DNA of 64,000 nucleotides from Intestinibacillus sp964580155 (GCA_964580155.1 CAZOJP010000004.1:8417-72416), one strand, 5' to 3'; positions 1-9,406 are shown, numbered from the stretch's first letter. Notes: generated by a model from the sequence alone, not told the origin. Program-made: numbers and translations.

Positions 1-1123
1 ACTGCTCTGCTGTTGCGCCCGTATCGCGTCCGGTGATCGCATATTTGGGATCTTCAAACATGCAGTGATCCAGCGCACGCTCGAGTTTTCTTGCCTTTTC
101 AATCTGACCGATATGCTCAAGCAGCATGACAGCCGCACGCAGCATAGATGCCGGATCGGCATACTGGCCGCGTCCCTCTGCAACCATGCGCGGCGCAGAG
201 CCGTGAATCGCCTCGAACATTGCGTAGCGTTTGCCGATGTTGGCAGAGCCGGCAGTGCCGACACCGCCCATCATTTCCGCCGCCTCATCGGTAATAATAT
301 CGCCGTAGAGGTTGGGAAGCACAACGACCTGAAAATCGCGACGGCGCTTCTCATCGATGAGCTTTGCCGTCATAATATCGATGTACCAGTCGTCAAAAGT
401 GATTTCGGGGTATTCTTCCGCGATCTTCTGGCAGGTCTTGAGAAACTTGCCATCGGTCGTTTTGATGATGTTCGCCTTGGTCACGCAGGTGACGCGGGTT
501 CTGCCCGCCGCGCGCGCATAATCGAACGCCAAGCGTGCGATACGATCGCAGCCCTGCGCGGTTGCGATGGTGAAATCGATGAACAGATCATCGTTATACG
601 CGACGCCCTGACTGCCGACCGCGTAACCACCCTCGGTGTTTTCACGGTAGAAGCGCCAGTCAATGCCCTCCTCGGGAATCTTAACCGGACGCACGTTGGC
701 AAACAGATCAAGCTCCTTGCGCATGGCGACGTTCGCGGATTCCACGTTGGGCCACGGATCGCCCGCGCGCGGGGTTGTGGTCGGCCCCTTCAGGATGACG
801 TGGCAGCTTTTGAGCTCCTCAAGCGTATCCGGCGGGATGGCGCAGCCCAGCTCGGCGCGGCGCTCAATGGTCAGGCCGTCAATCTGCTTAAACTCCACCT
901 TGCCTGCGGAAATTTCATCCGCAAGCAGGACGCGCAGCGCCTTTTCCGCCATTGCGGTGATCATCGGGCCAATGCCGTCGCCGCCGCACACACCAATGAT
1001 GATTTTATCGAGCTTTGCGTAGTCAACGAAGTCACCCTGCTGCTTCATGCGCTCAACGCGCTCAAGCTGGCTGCGAATGATCTTTTCGTATTGGGCAATC
1101 GCTTGCTGAGAGATGGTTTCCAT
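1..1123 (-). CDS. icd: Isocitrate/isopropylmalate-family dehydrogenase, probably isocitrate dehydrogenase (C-terminus cut by window)
   Basis: The enzyme oxidatively decarboxylates isocitrate to 2-oxoglutarate in the cytoplasm. About 374 residues are visible from an ATG at 1123; the C-terminus runs off the left edge. The N-terminal part has the IIGVCGGDGIGP nucleotide-binding start of the family, followed by FYRENTEGGYAVG and, near the edge, MFEAIHGSAPRMV. Those motifs are shared with isopropylmalate dehydrogenase, so the choice of isocitrate rests mainly on the aconitase gene ending 61 bases upstream. The pair would feed 2-oxoglutarate and glutamate synthesis. The cofactor (NAD or NADP) cannot be told from what is visible. 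Confidence 0.85.
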   Translation of the reverse strand, partial: METISQQAIAQYEKIIRSQLERVERMKQQGDFVDYAKLDKIIIGVCGGDGIGPMITAMAEKALRVLLADEISAGKVEFKQIDGLTIERRAELGCAIPPDTLEELKSCHVILKGPTTTPRAGDPWPNVESANVAMRKELDLFANVRPVKIPEEGIDWRFYRENTEGGYAVGSQGVAYNDDLFIDFTIATAQGCDRIARLAFDYARAAGRTRVTCVTKANIIKTTDGKFLKTCQKIAEEYPEITFDDWYIDIMTAKLIDEKRRRDFQVVVLPNLYGDIITDEAAEMMGGVGTAGSANIGKRYAMFEAIHGSAPRMVAEGRGQYADPASMLRAAVMLLEHIGQIEKARKLERALDHCMFEDPKYAITGRDTGATAEQ

Positions 1124-1184
1124 AGTAGCACTCCCTTAGATGGATAATATTTTAACGATGTTTTGTCCGCTTGTCAAGTAAAGC

Positions 1185-3107
1185 TTACTTCGCCTGCTGC
1201 TTGGCATAGTTCAGTGTGCCGCCTGCAAGCAGCGCTGCCCGCTGACGTTCGGACACTTCGCAATCCGCCATAAAGGTCTTTTCCCCGACCTGCACCGTGA
1301 TTTGGCCCCCGTTTTTGACCTCTTCGAGCACATGCGGCAGTGTAATCGTGTCGCCGAGTGCAACTGCGTCATAATCGGCGGGATCTGTAAACGTCAGCGG
1401 CAGAATGCCGGAGTTTACGAGATTTGCCTTGTGGATACGCGCAAAGGACTTGGTGAGCACCGCCTTAACACCGAGGTACAGCGGAACGAGTGCAGCATGC
1501 TCACGCGAGGAACCCTGTCCGTAGTTCGCGCCGCCAACGATGATGCCGCCGCCCTCCTGCTTGCAACGCTCCGAGAATGTGGGATCGACGTTCACGAAGC
1601 AGTAGTTTGCATAGAAGGGGATGTTGGAACGATACGGCAGCAGTTTTGCACCCGCGGGCAGAATATGGTCGGTCGTGATATTATCCTCAGTTTTGAGTAC
1701 AATCTTGCCCGTATAGGAGGATTCAAGTGCCTTGCCGAGCGGGAACGGCTGAATATTCGGACCGCGCACGACCTCGACTTCCTCCGGATGCTCCGCAGGC
1801 TTGATGATCATGTCGTCGTTAATGTCAAAGTGCAGCGGCATTTCGATGTGCGGCATATCGCCCAGTGTGCTCGGGTCGGTCAGCACGCCCGCAATCGCGG
1901 AAGCGGCAGCGGTTTCCGGAGAAACCAGATAGATTTTCGCGTCCTGCGTGCCCGACCGGCCTTCAAAGTTGCGGTTGAAGGTGCGCAGCGAAACACCGGC
2001 GGACTCCGGCGACTGTCCCATGCCGATGCACGGACCGCATGCACACTCAAGGATGCGCGCACCCGCCGCGATGATATCCGACAGCGCGCCGCTCTTGGCG
2101 AGCATATTGAGCACCTGCATAGAGCCCGGGCTGATGGTCAGCGAGACATCCGGATGGACGCGCTTTCCCTTGAGGATTGCGGCAACCTTCATCATATCGT
2201 AGTAGGAGGAGTTGGTGCACGAGCCGATGCACACCTGGTTGACCTTGATTGCGCCAATCCCCTCGATCGTTTCGACGTTGTCCGGCATATGCGGCTTTGC
2301 CGCAAGCGCCTTGAGCGTGCCCAGGTCGATGGTCAGCTCCTCATCGTAGACCGCGTCGGGGTCAGAGGCGAGCGGAACCCACACGTCGCCGCGCCCCTGC
2401 GCTTCGAGGAACGCACGGGTCACATCGTCAGACGGAAACACCGAAGTGGTTGCGCCCAGCTCCGTGCCCATGTTGGTAATCGTTGCGCGCTCGGGAACCG
2501 ACAGCGTTGCCACGCCCTCGCCCGCGTATTCGATGATCTTGCCCACGCCGCCCTTGACGCTCATGCGGCGCAACACTTCGAGAATGATGTCCTTGGCAGA
2601 GATCCACGGTTTGAGCGCACCGATCAGGTTGATGCGCACCATTTTGGGCATGGGGATGTAATACGCGCCGCCGCCCATCGCGACTGCAACGTCCAAACCG
2701 CCCGCGCCAAAGGCGAGCATGCCGATGCCGCCGCCGGTCGGGGTGTGGCTGTCCGAACCAATCAGGGTCTTGCCCGGCGCGCCGAAGCGTTCGAGATGTA
2801 CCTGATGGCAAATACCGTTTCCGGCCTTGGAGTAATAGATGCCGTGCTTGCGTGCAACCGTGCCGATGTACTTGTGATCGTCCGCATTTTCGAAGCCGGA
2901 TTGCAGGGTATTGTGGTCGATATAGGCGACCGAACGCTCGGTCTTGACTTGCTCGACACCCATGGCTTCAAACTGAAGATATGCCATGGTACCGGTCGCA
3001 TCCTGCGTCAGTGTCTGATCGATGCGCAGACCTATTTCCTGCCCGGGGAGCATCTCCCCGTCGATCAGATGTGCGGCGAGAATTTTCTCCGCTATTGTTT
3101 TACCCAT
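1185..3107 (-). CDS. acn: Aconitate hydratase
   Basis: Interconverts citrate and isocitrate with a [4Fe-4S] cluster. The 640-residue length and sequence match the shorter bacterial form found in many Clostridia. Cluster-binding cysteines are visible in VCIGSCTNSSYYD and in CACGPCIGMGQ, and the C-terminal swivel domain carries GGANYGQGSSREHAAL. The reading frame is open further upstream, but an AGGAG stands 8 bases before the ATG at 3107 (MGKTIAEKIL), so this start is preferred; an ATG at 3113 sits too close to the same site. It is followed by isocitrate dehydrogenase, the next enzyme of the pathway. Confidence 0.95.
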   Translation of the reverse strand: MGKTIAEKILAAHLIDGEMLPGQEIGLRIDQTLTQDATGTMAYLQFEAMGVEQVKTERSVAYIDHNTLQSGFENADDHKYIGTVARKHGIYYSKAGNGICHQVHLERFGAPGKTLIGSDSHTPTGGGIGMLAFGAGGLDVAVAMGGGAYYIPMPKMVRINLIGALKPWISAKDIILEVLRRMSVKGGVGKIIEYAGEGVATLSVPERATITNMGTELGATTSVFPSDDVTRAFLEAQGRGDVWVPLASDPDAVYDEELTIDLGTLKALAAKPHMPDNVETIEGIGAIKVNQVCIGSCTNSSYYDMMKVAAILKGKRVHPDVSLTISPGSMQVLNMLAKSGALSDIIAAGARILECACGPCIGMGQSPESAGVSLRTFNRNFEGRSGTQDAKIYLVSPETAAASAIAGVLTDPSTLGDMPHIEMPLHFDINDDMIIKPAEHPEEVEVVRGPNIQPFPLGKALESSYTGKIVLKTEDNITTDHILPAGAKLLPYRSNIPFYANYCFVNVDPTFSERCKQEGGGIIVGGANYGQGSSREHAALVPLYLGVKAVLTKSFARIHKANLVNSGILPLTFTDPADYDAVALGDTITLPHVLEEVKNGGQITVQVGEKTFMADCEVSERQRAALLAGGTLNYAKQQAK

Positions 3108-3212
3108 GTTCATCGCTCCTAAATTTATACCATAAGGATGGCGGCTTCCACAGCCTTCTCCACGTCGCCTTGTAAGAGCGTCGTGCCCATTCAAAAAAAT
3201 GAGTGCGTGTCT

Positions 3213-3248
3213 CTCTTTTTTCATCACGTAACCGCAGTGAAAAAAGAG
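3213..3248 (-). terminator. Inverted repeat downstream of tsaD, possible terminator
   Basis: A perfect 11-bp inverted repeat (3213-3223 with 3238-3248, ctcttttttca and its complement) lies between tsaD and aconitase. The stem is A/T-rich and no clear T-run follows at once, so it may be a weak terminator or a regulatory hairpin. Confidence 0.35.
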
Positions 3249-3269
3249 AATGACATATACCCCTTTATT

Positions 3270-4331
3270 TTAACGCATTTTCCGACGTTTGACCAGTGCT
3301 TCCTTGTCGCTTTTAACACAAATATTTTCGCATATGTCTGCGGTGGCAAAAGCGTTCTGCGAAGTTGCGCCGCGTTGTCCCGCGCAAAACTCATAAAACG
3401 CCTGACTGCCGATCATTGCGGCGTTGTCTCCGCAAAGAGACAGCGGCGGCAGATAGAGCGTTACACCGGTGCGCTGCGCCATGCTTTCCAGCGCCGCACG
3501 CAGCGCCGAATTCGCCGCCACTCCCCCGGCGCAGGAAACCTGGCGCAGTCCGGTCTCCCGAAGCGCCTGTGTAAGACGGGGCACGAGCGTTTCAACGACC
3601 GCGTGACAGAAGGATGCCGCAAGACCCGCACGGTCGAGCGCTTCCCCCTTTTGCTCGGCATTGTGCGCCAGGTTGATAACCGCAGTTTTCAGTCCCGAAA
3701 AGGAGAAATCGAGCGGCGCATCCTTGATATGGGAAATGGGCAGCTTATAGCGCGTCGGATCGCCCTGCTGCGCCAACGCGTCAATTTTCGGTCCGCCGGG
3801 GTAGCCCAGACCCAGCACGCGCGCGACCTTGTCAAACGCTTCGCCTGCCGCATCGTCACGGGTGCCGCCCAACACCGTAAAACTCGTATAATCATCGACA
3901 CGCACGAGCATCGAGTGTCCGCCCGACGCGACCAGCGTCAAAAACGGCGGCTGCAAATCAGGAAATGCAAGGTAATTCGCCGCGATATGTCCGCGGATGT
4001 GGTGCACCGGTACGAACGGCTTACCCAGCGCATAGGCGTAGGACTTGCCGAAGTTCGCACCGACGAGCAGCGCGCCGATCAGCCCAGGCGCGCAGGTTGC
4101 GGCGATTGCATCGATCGCACTCGCTTCCATATCCGCCTCACGCAGCGCAAGCTCGGTTACGCGGCAGATTGCCTCCATGTGCCGCCGCGACGCAATCTCG
4201 GGTACGACACCGCCGTACAGCGCATGCGTTTCAACCTGCGTATCGATTATGTTGGATCGTATGGTTCGTCCATCCTCGACGACCGCCGCGGCGGTCTCGT
4301 CGCACGAGGACTCAATTGCTAAAATTCGCAT
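3270..4331 (-). CDS. tsaD: tRNA N6-adenosine threonylcarbamoyltransferase TsaD
   Basis: Transfers the threonylcarbamoyl group to A37 of ANN-decoding tRNAs, working with TsaB and TsaE. The 353-residue protein starts MRILAIESSCDETAAAV, typical of the Kae1/TsaD ASKHA fold. The metal-binding HxxxH is at His111 and His115 (VHHIRGH), and the C-terminal half has SCAGGVAANSALR and CGDNAAMIG. TsaB and TsaE are not in this window, although a RimI-type acetyltransferase, a common neighbour of tsa genes, lies upstream in the same apparent operon. Confidence 0.97.
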   Translation of the reverse strand: MRILAIESSCDETAAAVVEDGRTIRSNIIDTQVETHALYGGVVPEIASRRHMEAICRVTELALREADMEASAIDAIAATCAPGLIGALLVGANFGKSYAYALGKPFVPVHHIRGHIAANYLAFPDLQPPFLTLVASGGHSMLVRVDDYTSFTVLGGTRDDAAGEAFDKVARVLGLGYPGGPKIDALAQQGDPTRYKLPISHIKDAPLDFSFSGLKTAVINLAHNAEQKGEALDRAGLAASFCHAVVETLVPRLTQALRETGLRQVSCAGGVAANSALRAALESMAQRTGVTLYLPPLSLCGDNAAMIGSQAFYEFCAGQRGATSQNAFATADICENICVKSDKEALVKRRKMR

Positions 4332-4376
4332 ATTTCCACCTGAATCTCTGTTTTATATCTTTGCTTGTGCGCTGTT

Positions 4377-4841
4377 TCAGCGCATCGTGCCGTCAGAAAT
4401 GACTTTTTCCATGCAGCACACGGTTTCGTCCTCAGCATAAGAGCCGTAGCGCGCTGTTTCCGTGTAGCCGAGCGCACGATAGCATGCAATGGCCTGTGCC
4501 ATGTCTGCGGCGGTCTCAAGCACCATGCGATGTGCACCGGTTGCGGCGGCATGATTCTCAAGTTCGGTGACGATATGCGCTGCAATGCCGCTTTTTCGCG
4601 CGGCAGCGCGCACATAAACGCGTTTGAGCTCGGCCGTGACCTCGTCGAGCGCGCGCCAGCAGCCGCACCCCACCGGATGCCCATCCTCATATGCCACAAT
4701 CGCGCACGAAACATCGGCTATGCTGTTGCGACCGCGGTAATTCTCATATTCCGCGCCATAGCGCTGCACAAACCAACGGTCCAGCTCGTCAATCAGCTCG
4801 CGCAGATCGGCATGATCCAAATCGACAAATTTCAATTCCAT
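4377..4841 (-). CDS. GNAT-family N-acetyltransferase
   Basis: A 154-residue acetyl-CoA-dependent transferase. The acetyl-CoA pyrophosphate loop is seen as ARKSGIAAHIVTELE in the middle, followed by the β5-α4 part YRALGYTETARYG. The substrate cannot be deduced. The ATG at 4841 abuts the stop of rimI (4842), so the two are probably translated together. It sits between rimI and tsaD in a polA-led operon. Confidence 0.85.
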   Translation of the reverse strand: MELKFVDLDHADLRELIDELDRWFVQRYGAEYENYRGRNSIADVSCAIVAYEDGHPVGCGCWRALDEVTAELKRVYVRAAARKSGIAAHIVTELENHAAATGAHRMVLETAADMAQAIACYRALGYTETARYGSYAEDETVCCMEKVISDGTMR

Positions 4842-5279
4842 TTATAAGTCCCTCGTCATGAGCAGCGCGTCCTCGCGCGGCGCACTGTAATAGTTTTTTC
4901 TGGTGCCGACCGGATGAAAGCCCGCCTGCGTGTACAGCGCAATCGCAGGCGCGTTGGACATGCGCACCTCCAGCGTGACAAACGCAAGCGCACGCGCGCA
5001 CGCGCGGTCAACGAGTGCGGCAACAAGTGCTTTGCCGATGCCCTTCCGCCGCATGGAAGGGGCGGCTGCAACATTGGTGATGTAGCCCTCATCCAGCACG
5101 GTATGGCAGCCGACATAGCCGAGTACCTCGCCGCCCTCCCCCTGCGCGACCAGAAATAGCGCAGCAGGATTGTGCAGTTCTTCGCGCAGCGCCTGCTCAC
5201 TCCACGGCTCGGAAAAGCATGCTTTTTCCAGCCGTGCAAGCGCGGCAAGGTGCGCTTCCTCCATTGGTTTTATCGTCAT
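4842..5279 (-). CDS. rimI: Ribosomal-protein-alanine N-acetyltransferase RimI-like
   Basis: A 145-residue GNAT enzyme starting MTIKPMEEAHLAALARLEKA and with the acetyl-CoA loop MRRKGIGKALVAAL near the centre. RimI family members acetylate the N-terminal alanine of ribosomal protein S18, and in Firmicutes they are often found beside tsa genes, as here (tsaD is two genes downstream). Its ATG overlaps the stop of the upstream phosphatase by 4 bases (ATGA), which points to translational coupling. Exact substrate is inferred from family and context. Confidence 0.85.
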   Translation of the reverse strand: MTIKPMEEAHLAALARLEKACFSEPWSEQALREELHNPAALFLVAQGEGGEVLGYVGCHTVLDEGYITNVAAAPSMRRKGIGKALVAALVDRACARALAFVTLEVRMSNAPAIALYTQAGFHPVGTRKNYYSAPREDALLMTRDL

Positions 5280-5716
5280 GCGCGCTTTTCCATTCCTTCG
5301 ATCAGCGCTTCAACCGCACTTTCAATGTCCGCCGCCGCGCGGCGGTAGGTCTCCAAATCGCCGCCGAAGGGATCGTTTATATCGTGCTGCGCAAGGGTGA
5401 AAATCTTGTTTTCATATTGCGGGAACGCTTCGGTCAAACGGTCATAATGCGCCGCCGTCATGCCCACAAGGTATTTTGCCTGCGCCGCGAGTGCAGGGGT
5501 CAGAGGCTGCGAGCGATGCGCTGTCAGGTCTGCGCCGCGCTCCTGTGCCGCCTGCACCGCGTTTTCTGAGGCAGGCATGCCTGCGGTCGTAAATAGCCCT
5601 GCGGACTGCACCTCCAGCCCCAGCCGGTTCTGTCCGTTGTGCTTGCGGAAAAAACCTTCGCACATGGGGCTGCGGCAGGTGTTTCCCGTGCAGATAAAGA
5701 TGATTTTGTCCATCAT
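5276..5716 (-). CDS. ywlE: Low-molecular-weight protein arginine phosphatase (YwlE-type)
   Basis: A 146-residue member of the low-molecular-weight tyrosine phosphatase fold. The P-loop is CTGNTCRS: nucleophile Cys9, Arg15 and Thr13. A Thr at this loop position marks Bacillus YwlE, which dephosphorylates phosphoarginine, whereas tyrosine phosphatases usually have Ile. The general-acid loop is seen near the C-terminus as NDPFGG. A GGAGG precedes two adjacent ATG codons (5716 and 5713); either may be used. It follows polA by 13 bases and overlaps rimI. McsB, the matching arginine kinase, is not in this window. Confidence 0.85.
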   Translation of the reverse strand: MMDKIIFICTGNTCRSPMCEGFFRKHNGQNRLGLEVQSAGLFTTAGMPASENAVQAAQERGADLTAHRSQPLTPALAAQAKYLVGMTAAHYDRLTEAFPQYENKIFTLAQHDINDPFGGDLETYRRAAADIESAVEALIEGMEKRA

Positions 5717-5729
5717 CAAAGCCTCCTTG

Positions 5730-8369
5730 TCAATGCGCGGTGTACCAGTCGTATCCGGCTCTGGCTTCCGCAATCAGCGGCGCGTCCATCTCGAGCGCAC
5801 CCTCCATCTCCTCGCGCAGCAGAGACAGGACCGCTTCGCGCTCCTCCTCCGGCGTCTCCACAATCAGCTCGTCATGCACCTGCAAAATCAGACGCGCACG
5901 ACGATTTTCCGCGCGCAGACGGTTCCACACGCGCACCATCGCAATTTTGATGATATCCGCTGCCGTGCCCTGAATGGGTGCGTTCATCGCGACGCGCTCG
6001 CCGAAGGATCGGATGTTGTGGTTTTTAGATTGCAGCTCGGGCAGGTACCGCCGCCTGCCAAGCAGCGTTTCCGCATAGCCCGCTTCACGGGCGCGCACCT
6101 TTGCCTCCTCCATATATTGCTTGACACCGCTGTAGGTGTGCAGATATTTTTCGATATATTCGCCCGCTTCTTTGCGGGAAACGCCGATATCCTGCGCCAA
6201 AGAAAAGTCAGAAATCCCATATACGATGCCAAAATTGACCGCCTTGCAGCTTGAGCGCATCTGCGGCGTCACTTCCTCGAGCGGCACATGGAATACCTGC
6301 GACGCGGTTGCGGCATGGATGTCCTTGCCTGCGCGGAAGGCCTCAATCATCACCGTATCGTGCGCAATATGCGCGAGCACGCGCAGTTCAATCTGCGAAT
6401 AATCCGCGTCGATGAGCACGGTGTTTTCGTCCTCCGCAACAAACATACGACGCAGCTCACGCCCCAATTCGGTGCGCACCGGGATATTTTGCAGATTGGG
6501 ATCGGTAGAGGACAGACGCCCCGTCGCGGTTACGGTTTGCTGAAAATGAGAGTGAATGCGCCCATCATGCGGATCAATGACCTTGAGTAGCCCGTCGACA
6601 TAGGTGCTTTTGAGCTTGGTCAGCTGGCGATATTCCAAAACGTCCCCGACTATGGGATGGTATCCGCGCAGCTCCTCGAGCACGTCCGCATTGGTAGAAT
6701 AACCGGTTTTGGTTTTTTTGCGTGCAGGAAGTCCGAGTTTTTCAAACAGAATGGCACCGAGCATTTTGGTGGAGTTGATGTTAAACTCCTCGCCCGTATG
6801 CGCGTAAATTGCGGCTGTCAGCTCTGCAATGCGCGTATCGAGCGTATCTCCAAATGCGCGGAGCTGCACCGGGTCGACCTTACAGCCAATACGCTGCATA
6901 TCCGCAAGCACGGTCATGAGCGGCAGCTCGATCGTGTCATAGAGCGTGCGCATATTGTGCTCTTCGAGCTTGGGGGCGAGTTCGTCATGCAGCGCGTCTA
7001 CCGCGCACACATGCTGCGCCATTGCCGCAATCGCGTCCTCACGGCCGCCAAGCGGAGAAAAGGCATTTTCCCCCTCGAACACAGGATCCGGAAGCTGCCG
7101 GTTGAGGTAGCTCAATGTAACGCGTTCCAAATCGTAGCTGCCCTGTGTCGCATCGAGCAGATATGCAGCAATACAGGTATCGAAGATGATGCCGCGCGGC
7201 TCGATACCATCTCGCATGAGCGCAGCAAGCAATTCACGCGCATCATGCAGCACAAGGGCAATGCCGCCGTCAAACAGGCGGCGTAGAATCTCGCGCCAGG
7301 TCTCGGCGGAAAAATCGCTCTCCGAAAGTACATACGGCGTGCCCGCGGAAAGAAGCGCGATTGCCGCACGATCGACCGGGACGATTGCGGGCACTGCTTT
7401 TGCCTCGCGCAATGCCGCCAGCAGCGCGAAGGCTTCTGCTTCTCCGGTGACGGATTGCGGTGCGATATGCTCCGCCTGCGGTTGCTCCGGTTGCATATCC
7501 GGCTGCAGCTCGAACTTCTTGATAAAATTCTTAAATTCGAGCCGCGTTAGCAGCGCAGACAACGCATCCTGATCGACAAAGGCAGGCGGAAGCGCGGTCG
7601 GGTCGATCGGCAAATCCACATTGCGATCGATTGTCGCGAGCCAATAACTGTCACGCGCAGACTGTTCTCCACTGCGCAGCTTTTCCCGTACACCCTTTTT
7701 GATTCGCGCATCTTCGATGTTTTCGTAGATTTTATCGAGCGTACCAAACTCCTCCATCAGCGTCTTCGCAGTCTTTTCCCCGACACCCGGCACGCCGGTA
7801 ATATTGTCCGAAGAGTCGCCCATCAGGCTTTTGAGATCGATCAGACGGATGGGATCAAAGCCATATTCCTCACGAAAGGCCTCGGCGTCATAGTTTTTGT
7901 AGATTGTCTGCCCGTTTTTGCTGGTGACCAAGCGCACGACCGTGCCGTTTCCGACAAGCTGCAAGCTATCGCGATCGCCTGTGACCACAACGCAGGTGTC
8001 TCCGTGCTCGCACACCACGCGGCTGATCGTGCCGAGAAGATCGTCTGCTTCGAAGCCGGGCAGCTCACACCGAGTGATCCCCATCGCGTCCAGCACCTCT
8101 TTGAGTATCGGCATCTGCATGGCGAGCTCCTCCGGCATACCTTTACGGGTCGCCTTGTAGGTATCGAAGCGCTCGTGGCGGAAGGTTTTTTCGCGCACGT
8201 CAAAGCAGATCACGATGCGGTCGGGCTGCTCGTCATCCTGCAATTTAAACAGGGTTGATAGAAAGCCATAAATGGCATTGGTATATAGTCCCTCGCGGTT
8301 TGTCAGCAGCCGCACACCGTAAAATGCGCGGTTGAGGATGCTGTTGCCGTCGATGGCCATGATCTTCAT
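5730..8369 (-). CDS. polA: DNA polymerase I
   Basis: An 879-residue PolA for Okazaki-fragment processing and repair. The N-terminal 290 residues are the 5' nuclease (MAIDGNSILNRAFYG, TGDRDSLQLV, VPGVGEKTA). The C-terminal half is the family A polymerase, with motif A DADYSQIELR and motif C QVHDE at about 830-834. The middle 3'-5' exonuclease fold appears degenerate: the first catalytic motif (normally DxE) reads IVPVDRAAIAL, so proofreading is probably absent, as in Taq and Bacillus PolI. It leads an operon with ywlE, rimI, a GNAT gene and perhaps tsaD. Confidence 0.97.
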   Translation of the reverse strand: MKIMAIDGNSILNRAFYGVRLLTNREGLYTNAIYGFLSTLFKLQDDEQPDRIVICFDVREKTFRHERFDTYKATRKGMPEELAMQMPILKEVLDAMGITRCELPGFEADDLLGTISRVVCEHGDTCVVVTGDRDSLQLVGNGTVVRLVTSKNGQTIYKNYDAEAFREEYGFDPIRLIDLKSLMGDSSDNITGVPGVGEKTAKTLMEEFGTLDKIYENIEDARIKKGVREKLRSGEQSARDSYWLATIDRNVDLPIDPTALPPAFVDQDALSALLTRLEFKNFIKKFELQPDMQPEQPQAEHIAPQSVTGEAEAFALLAALREAKAVPAIVPVDRAAIALLSAGTPYVLSESDFSAETWREILRRLFDGGIALVLHDARELLAALMRDGIEPRGIIFDTCIAAYLLDATQGSYDLERVTLSYLNRQLPDPVFEGENAFSPLGGREDAIAAMAQHVCAVDALHDELAPKLEEHNMRTLYDTIELPLMTVLADMQRIGCKVDPVQLRAFGDTLDTRIAELTAAIYAHTGEEFNINSTKMLGAILFEKLGLPARKKTKTGYSTNADVLEELRGYHPIVGDVLEYRQLTKLKSTYVDGLLKVIDPHDGRIHSHFQQTVTATGRLSSTDPNLQNIPVRTELGRELRRMFVAEDENTVLIDADYSQIELRVLAHIAHDTVMIEAFRAGKDIHAATASQVFHVPLEEVTPQMRSSCKAVNFGIVYGISDFSLAQDIGVSRKEAGEYIEKYLHTYSGVKQYMEEAKVRAREAGYAETLLGRRRYLPELQSKNHNIRSFGERVAMNAPIQGTAADIIKIAMVRVWNRLRAENRRARLILQVHDELIVETPEEEREAVLSLLREEMEGALEMDAPLIAEARAGYDWYTAH

Positions 8370-8408
8370 AGTGGAAACCTCATCTTTTCAAAATATAGGA
8401 TCCTCTAT

Positions 8409-8437
8409 AGTATACGCCATCCGGCGACAAATTTCCA
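8409..8437 (-). promoter_or_regulatory. Predicted σA-type promoter of the polA operon
   Basis: On the minus strand a TATACT -10 (8409-8414) is 17 bases from TGGAAA (8432-8437, 4 of 6 to consensus). Spacing and position, 40 bases before the polA start, are good; the -35 is weak. Confidence 0.5.
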
Positions 8438-8499
8438 CCCCCAAGCGTAAACCAATACACATAGCGCAAGGTGCCCGTGCACTGCTGTTATAAACGTAA

Positions 8500-8539
8500 A
8501 ATGCCCCGACATCGCCTCATCACGGCGCGTCGGAGCATT
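8500..8539 (-). terminator. Rho-independent terminator after spo0A
   Basis: An 11-bp stem (8500-8510 with 8529-8539, one G·T pair) follows the spo0A stop by about 30 bases. The downstream side reads TTACGTTTAT on the minus strand, a short, interrupted T-tract. Confidence 0.7.
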
Positions 8540-8570
8540 CCTGTTGAACTGTGGATTTCGGTAAAAGCAA

Positions 8571-9344
8571 TCAGCCGCTGACCTTCATTTGCAGACGGAT
8601 ACGATCCGCGATCATGGAAATAAATTCGCTGTTTGTCGGCTTGCCCTTGACACCGGACACCGTGTAGCCGAAATAGGATTGCAGTGTCTCGATGTCACCG
8701 CGATCCCACGCGACCTCAATCGCATGACGAATTGCGCGCTCGACGCGCGACGGTGTTGTGTGTGCCTTTTTCGCAATCGAGGGATACAAAATTTTAGTGA
8801 TCGCGCCGACAGCGCTCATATCACCCACCGACATCATAATCGCTTCGCGCAGATATTGATAGCCCTTGATATGCGCCGGCACACCGATCTGATGAATGAC
8901 ATCGGTCACCCGAATCTCAAGCGCAAGCTCGCTGTCCATCCCGGAAGCAGTCCGTGCGGCCGTATTCTTGCGCCCCGCGCCCCACTGTGAGATGCGCTCC
9001 GCAAGCACATCCGCATCAAGAGGCTTGCACAGAAAGAAGTTCACGCCGAGCTCGGTGCACTCCGCCATCACATCCGCACTGGAAAACGCAGTTTGTACAA
9101 AGATGCCCGGCACCTTCGGCAGCGCTTGCACACGCTGGATGAGCGTCATGCCGTCCAAGCCCGGCAGCACGAGATCCATCAGCAGCAAATCGGGCGCAAG
9201 TTCTTCGCACAAACGCAGTGCCTGCGCGCCGTCTCCGGTCGAGCCGACGATTTCAATGCTCGCTACACGGGACAGCGCCTCTTCAAGCAGAGTGCGATAC
9301 TCTCTATCGTTGTCCGTGATCAGCACGCGAATTCTGTTATCCAT
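8571..9344 (-). CDS. spo0A: Sporulation master response regulator Spo0A
   Basis: A 257-residue response regulator: receiver domain (about 1-125) and Spo0A DNA-binding domain (about 145-257). The C-terminal domain has the family's hallmark stretches IGVPAHIKGYQYLR, SRVERAIRHAIEVAW and KPTNSEFISMIADR. The phosphoacceptor is Asp57 (LLLMDLVLPG), the switch Thr is in FVQTAF and the Lys in LCKPL. The acidic pocket reads TDND where B. subtilis has ADDN, so the second acid is Asn. The start at 9344 (MDNRIRVLIT) matches the family's usual N-terminus; no strong ribosome site is visible and an ATG at 9356 is possible. Unlike in most spore formers, spoIVB is not adjacent. Confidence 0.95.
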   Translation of the reverse strand: MDNRIRVLITDNDREYRTLLEEALSRVASIEIVGSTGDGAQALRLCEELAPDLLLMDLVLPGLDGMTLIQRVQALPKVPGIFVQTAFSSADVMAECTELGVNFFLCKPLDADVLAERISQWGAGRKNTAARTASGMDSELALEIRVTDVIHQIGVPAHIKGYQYLREAIMMSVGDMSAVGAITKILYPSIAKKAHTTPSRVERAIRHAIEVAWDRGDIETLQSYFGYTVSGVKGKPTNSEFISMIADRIRLQMKVSG

Positions 9345-9406
9345 GATGTCTACCATTCCAACATTATTTTCTGACAAGTCATCAAATACGACCCTCATAA
9401 ACTTAC

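Noticed and set aside
1302..3122. A 606-codon plus-strand open frame opposite aconitase
   Set aside because: Shadow of the aconitase gene, with low-complexity Arg/His-rich translation.
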